64,000 bases of DNA from Trichinella spiralis (taxonomy: Eukaryota > Nematoda > Enoplea > Trichinellida > Trichinellidae). A model generated the notes under the pieces. The model was not told the origin of the DNA. It searched no databases and saw only the letters and a program-made list of their open reading frames with translations. The translations under genes were made by a program, and so were the position numbers. The DNA is taken from positions 14,086,999 through 14,150,998 of the forward strand of contig CM012954.1 of NCBI GenBank assembly GCA_000181795.3. The letters are read 5' to 3'. Shown in pieces: positions 60,008 through 64,000 of this stretch (the first letter of the stretch is position 1; the number at the start of each line of letters is the position of its first letter).

Positions 60008-63000
60008 GATCTGATTAAGCAAAGAGAAAAGAAGTTTCAAATTTTTTGGATACTTTGAAAAATTAAACATTGTAGATGCATCGTATTAAATGGAACAATT
60101 GGAAACATTTCATTGAATATTTTATACAAATTGTGATTTGATGATAAACAACGTGTCATCGTGAAAATGGGTAATTTTAAAAAAATTAAAACGCATAAGT
60201 TAAAAATTATACATTATTTTAAACTTTCCGTTTATAGATATGCATATTTTGATGTGTTATGGATATTCAGTGTTTTTTCAAAATTATATTTCTCCGTTTG
60301 TGAACTTATGGACATTTATTTTAATGGCTCTCAGTGATAAATGAATACTTTATGAGTTTTATAAAATTTCAGTAAACCTTCCTTAATACTTGTCTTGTAC
60401 ACAGAAGTTTTCCTGGAAAACATAAAATGAACATTTCCAAATTGCTCATTATATATATTTCATGAACATTTACTTATCAGTAGTTACCGATAGCAGTAAA
60501 ACTTCAATGTCATTTGAAAAGCATTATATGTTAATATGTTATGTTTAATTACTGGGTATTTGCATAGAATTTATCGAACATTTTACGGAAGTCATTACTA
60601 CTTACGCTTGTTTATTAGTCTGTAACATGCCCTATGGCTAAGACGTTGTACCTTTTTGCTCGTCTATTTTACTTTCTTTTGTGCATTTAAGTCGTCTTGC
60701 AGCTCGCGTCGGTTTGCGTCGTTAAAGCAACTTTCCTGACCACAGGAAATTTCACGCAAGCAGGCAGGCAGTTGTTGCTCAGCACAATTGTAAGTAGCGG
60801 AATATACTCCATCCAAATGATCTACGCTGTACACCCATATCCACTACAGTTCCTTCAATGACAGTTCAAGTAAATTACTTTTATTTGGAAAGAATTGCAT
60901 TGTTGTTTGTAGCGAACAGGATGTTGAGAAATAAGAAATTAAATTTTACTGGATAAATCTGCTTACAAACGATGAAATTTTGAAGTTCTACATTTAAGTA
61001 GATACATTATTAAATAGCGATAAATGCCAAGCAACTTTAGCAGTATTACTTAGCAGCAGTGAACGTTTGTGCATGGTTATTATAATCTAAGTTCTAGATT
61101 TCAGACCTGTTCTTATAAATATGTGCAAATCATGTAACGTTGTATAGTAGTTATCAAACAATAGATTATTATATATTACTAGCATTTTTTACAATTTCTT
61201 CTCTTTACGCTAAGCAACGTCCGCCATTCTTGTTCACTTTTATTCCCATTCAAAGATTCTATGAAAATAATAAGATGAAACCTTGAGCAAAGCTCATTTG
61301 GCAGTAGTGATCCGCATTACACTGATGTTTCATGATATTTGAACATAATAGACGTTGCTGCTCCATCACGTACAAGTGAGATTGCTTTCTTACGTTTTCA
61401 TTTTTATAATTTTATGAAACCCGGTCTGAATAATTTATTTTTTCAGCGGCACGAGCCGGATATCCAACTGCATAATAGTATTAAGTCTTGGAATGCCATA
61501 CAAGCTCACTACCCTTATTCACCCTATGTAAACATATATGCCTGTGCAAGTAAGCAAACTATGTCTACAATAATTTGATGGTGAACTATGCCTGCGGCAA
61601 TTTGGTGAAAGCACTTTGTGCTGTTCAAATCCTGAAGCGATTTATTATACATACATACATATAAATAGTCATGTTTATTATTTTCAGGCAATTATTATAT
61701 GAGTATTCATTGATGAAGAACGCTCTCGCTACTGCGCTGGGTAATTTGCTCAATTCTGGTGCTTGACTTCAACAAATATTGGCATAAATTCGAAATTCAT
61801 ACCACCTTACTTCCCTTTCATACCACATCACCAACATTCTTGCTATCAGGTAAGAAGTTTTACATGCATATTATTCAGTTTCATTTTTTTCTTCTTTCTT
61901 AAAAGACACGATATAAAACATTACCACTTTTCATAGAAATTTATTTTTGCCTTTTGCGAAATGAAACGAACCTTTTCATCCGTAATGACGTTCAAGAAAC
62001 AGACGAAATTTTTATTAGATCATTTTTCGAATTCACATAAATGCTATTATTAATGAAACTAACTAAGAACTGAGAAATTAAAGAAAAACCTTAGAATTAA
62101 AGGTGCAGGTTTGTAAATATAATCAAAAGATTCTCACTTTTGAACACTTTTCAATTTAAATCAAAGGGGTAACAACAAAAGCGCTCTTATTGTTCATGAA
62201 GCATCTGGCGTATTCCATCTGAAATTATTTAATGTTCTAATAAGAAAACTCAAATGAAAAATTTAATAATTTAGTATAATTTGCAATAATACATTGCGTT
62301 CGTGTAAATGTAGGATACAGAGTCTTGAAAATTCTGTATTTTGTGAATTTTAACGAGTTCTCTTCTAAAGAAATGCTTATTTGATTTTTTCATTTATTAG
62401 GAAACTTTTTCGTGTTGTTTTGCTTAGCTTGATATTTTGCATGTGAAATAATACGGTACTATGAAAGGTTGATGTTCCGGTCGTTTTCATGACAACAGCT
62501 TAGCAGAGATATTCACGCGCTTTTAGTCCAAATAAATTTGCATACTAATGCGTTTTCATATGAGCGTAAGTCGTATTATGAAGTGTGTAAATAAAAATGT
62601 AGCAGCGTTCAATATTTAATAAAATTCTTCACTGCACTTATGTCAATAAGCTTAGTTAGTGACGGAAAATTAGGTTGTGCTTCCATAGGCAAAGCAAATA
62701 ATGAATAATCAGAAAATGCATTTTCAGAAACTGTTAATTGAATATGCTATTTTCCACAAATTTTCGTTCATCAATCAAAATAACTTGTTTAGCCACATTT
62801 TTGCAGATGTTGCAAGTGAATTTTTTGAATGAAAAGTATTATAGAATAATATGGTGCATAATTTATGTTTAGCTCAATGTACATAGAATTCTTGAAATGA
62901 AATGCACAGGCAAAAAGGCAGTTCTTTCTTATCTTCATGCCTTTAGGATTTTTGCGTGATTCCAAATCACGCTGCAAAGACAGAGCTTAATGATAGATAA

Positions 63001-64000
63001 TATTTATGAAATCACTGTTTCACAATGAAAAGCTTTTTCTCAATAGTTCTCGAAAAGCCAATTGTGACATTGTACTGAAAGAACAGTTGAATATTTCTGC
63101 GTTCCCTATATTTCCTGTAATGCAAGTTGCTGATGATATAGACCTCGATGATTACAGACATTTCTACCCTTGAATATTCAAACTGTAATTTGTCCTATCA
63201 TTTGCATCATCCTTGATAGCGAACCTTTCCTTTGATTTTAATACTATTGTGAAGAAAATTTGCACATCAGTGTGCATGTCTTCCATTCTTTGGAACCCGA
63301 CGGGGTATTATCTCAGCTATTAATTATATTGACAGATAAAAGACAACGCCTGATTAGAAAAGGTGAAAGTTGATTGAATGATAACGATTCAGTTTATAAC
63401 AACTTTCACTCCCTACATCCCACCAATTCTCCCGCCTTTTTTCCCCGCCTTCATTATTGCCTTTCCCTCCCAATAAATGAGAAATATTACTTGCTCTAGA
63501 AGACACCAATAAGAACCGTAATCATGCTTATCCGTTGAACAGAGAACGTTTAACCGTGGTGACTTGGGATAAATCTTAGTGTACTTTCTCAGTGTTATCG
63601 ACTGGAAATGCACACTCATTGTACTAAATCCTAAATGTCACCAGCTCTTGAAGCTGCCTGCTTTTTCTCTGAATTGATACAGTTGCCAAGCACTCCTGCA
63701 TTTATTGTGTTTAAAAGTGTGTAGACTGCTGCTGCTATGTTTTAGCGTTCTCAAGCATTCACTTTCTTCCCTGGGATATCTCTGTCATGAAGTGGGGACA
63801 ATTCTTTACAAACCTTGGCCCATTAACTGAAATCAGTATTCCGTTTTTATCCTTGAATAAACTGAACTCTGAAAGTCCTTTCTGTATGTAACTCTCTTGA
63901 TTTCCTTGTTCAACCATGTAAACTACACTCTGTGATTCACAATATGAAAAATCTATAAGTTTAGCAATTTATCTGTCCATTTGATTTTATCAAAATGTAC

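Larger units (their letters stand above)
59857..64000. other. Region after AP3M without an assignable gene
   Basis: About 4 kb. Exon-like fragments are seen but not joined: 61447-61550 (TTTTTCAG acceptor; reads RHEPDIQLHNSIKSWNAIQ), and 61688-61740 (TTTTCAG acceptor, donor GTAATT; reads LLYEYSLMKNALATALG). A 55-codon frame runs from ATG 63006 to TGA 63173 (ends ADDIDLDDYRHFYP). The first two do not share a splice phase, so no gene is called. The remaining sequence has no recognised RNA gene or repeat. Confidence 0.35.

Noticed and set aside
61270-61340. Possible small RNA with box-C-like TGATG
   Set aside because: No paired C and D boxes, terminal stem or resemblance to U-snRNAs or tRNAs could be confirmed by eye.

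Overview
The window is animal nuclear DNA from an unidentified invertebrate. It is AT-rich, and most of its genes are split into short exons by T-rich introns of roughly 50-110 bases. The gene set (peroxisomal/mitochondrial metabolism, autophagy, vesicle traffic, a SoxB HMG gene) is metazoan. Compactness and intron style suggest a nematode or another ecdysozoan, but this is inference; no ribosomal or mitochondrial marker is present.

Layout, left part (1-25 kb): the 3' two thirds of ASCC3 helicase (+), ACADM (+), a SNAPIN/BLOC-1 subunit (+), a Ly6/uPAR-like secreted or GPI-anchored protein (+), MAN1B1 alpha-mannosidase (-), then divergently ATG16L (+), closely followed by XRCC2 (+), and a small heat-shock (alpha-crystallin) protein (-). 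Middle (25-48 kb): LIG1 DNA ligase (+), a gene-poor stretch with an unrecognised minus-strand coding region near 31-32 kb, a single-exon SoxB2-type gene (+), a tiny candidate gene at 35.3-35.8 kb, and a long non-coding stretch. That stretch contains two nearly identical ~4.56 kb copies separated by exactly ten Ns, which looks like an unmerged overlap of two contigs rather than a real tandem duplication. Right part (48-60 kb): SPRYD7 (+), PCCB (+), a single-exon RAP2 GTPase (+) and AP3M mu-3 adaptin (+). From 59.9 kb to the end no gene can be assigned.

The genes do not form one pathway. Loose themes are fatty-acid/propionate catabolism (ACADM, PCCB), lysosome-related traffic (SNAPIN, AP-3 mu, ATG16L), and DNA replication/repair (ASCC3, XRCC2, LIG1). 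I did not find a convincing novel multi-gene system. The items most worth checking are the assembly duplication, the micro-gene with an apparent 26-base intron, the unrecognised minus-strand gene at 31-32 kb, the GC-AG intron in ACADM, and the non-coding blocks with Sox-like sites near the SoxB gene.
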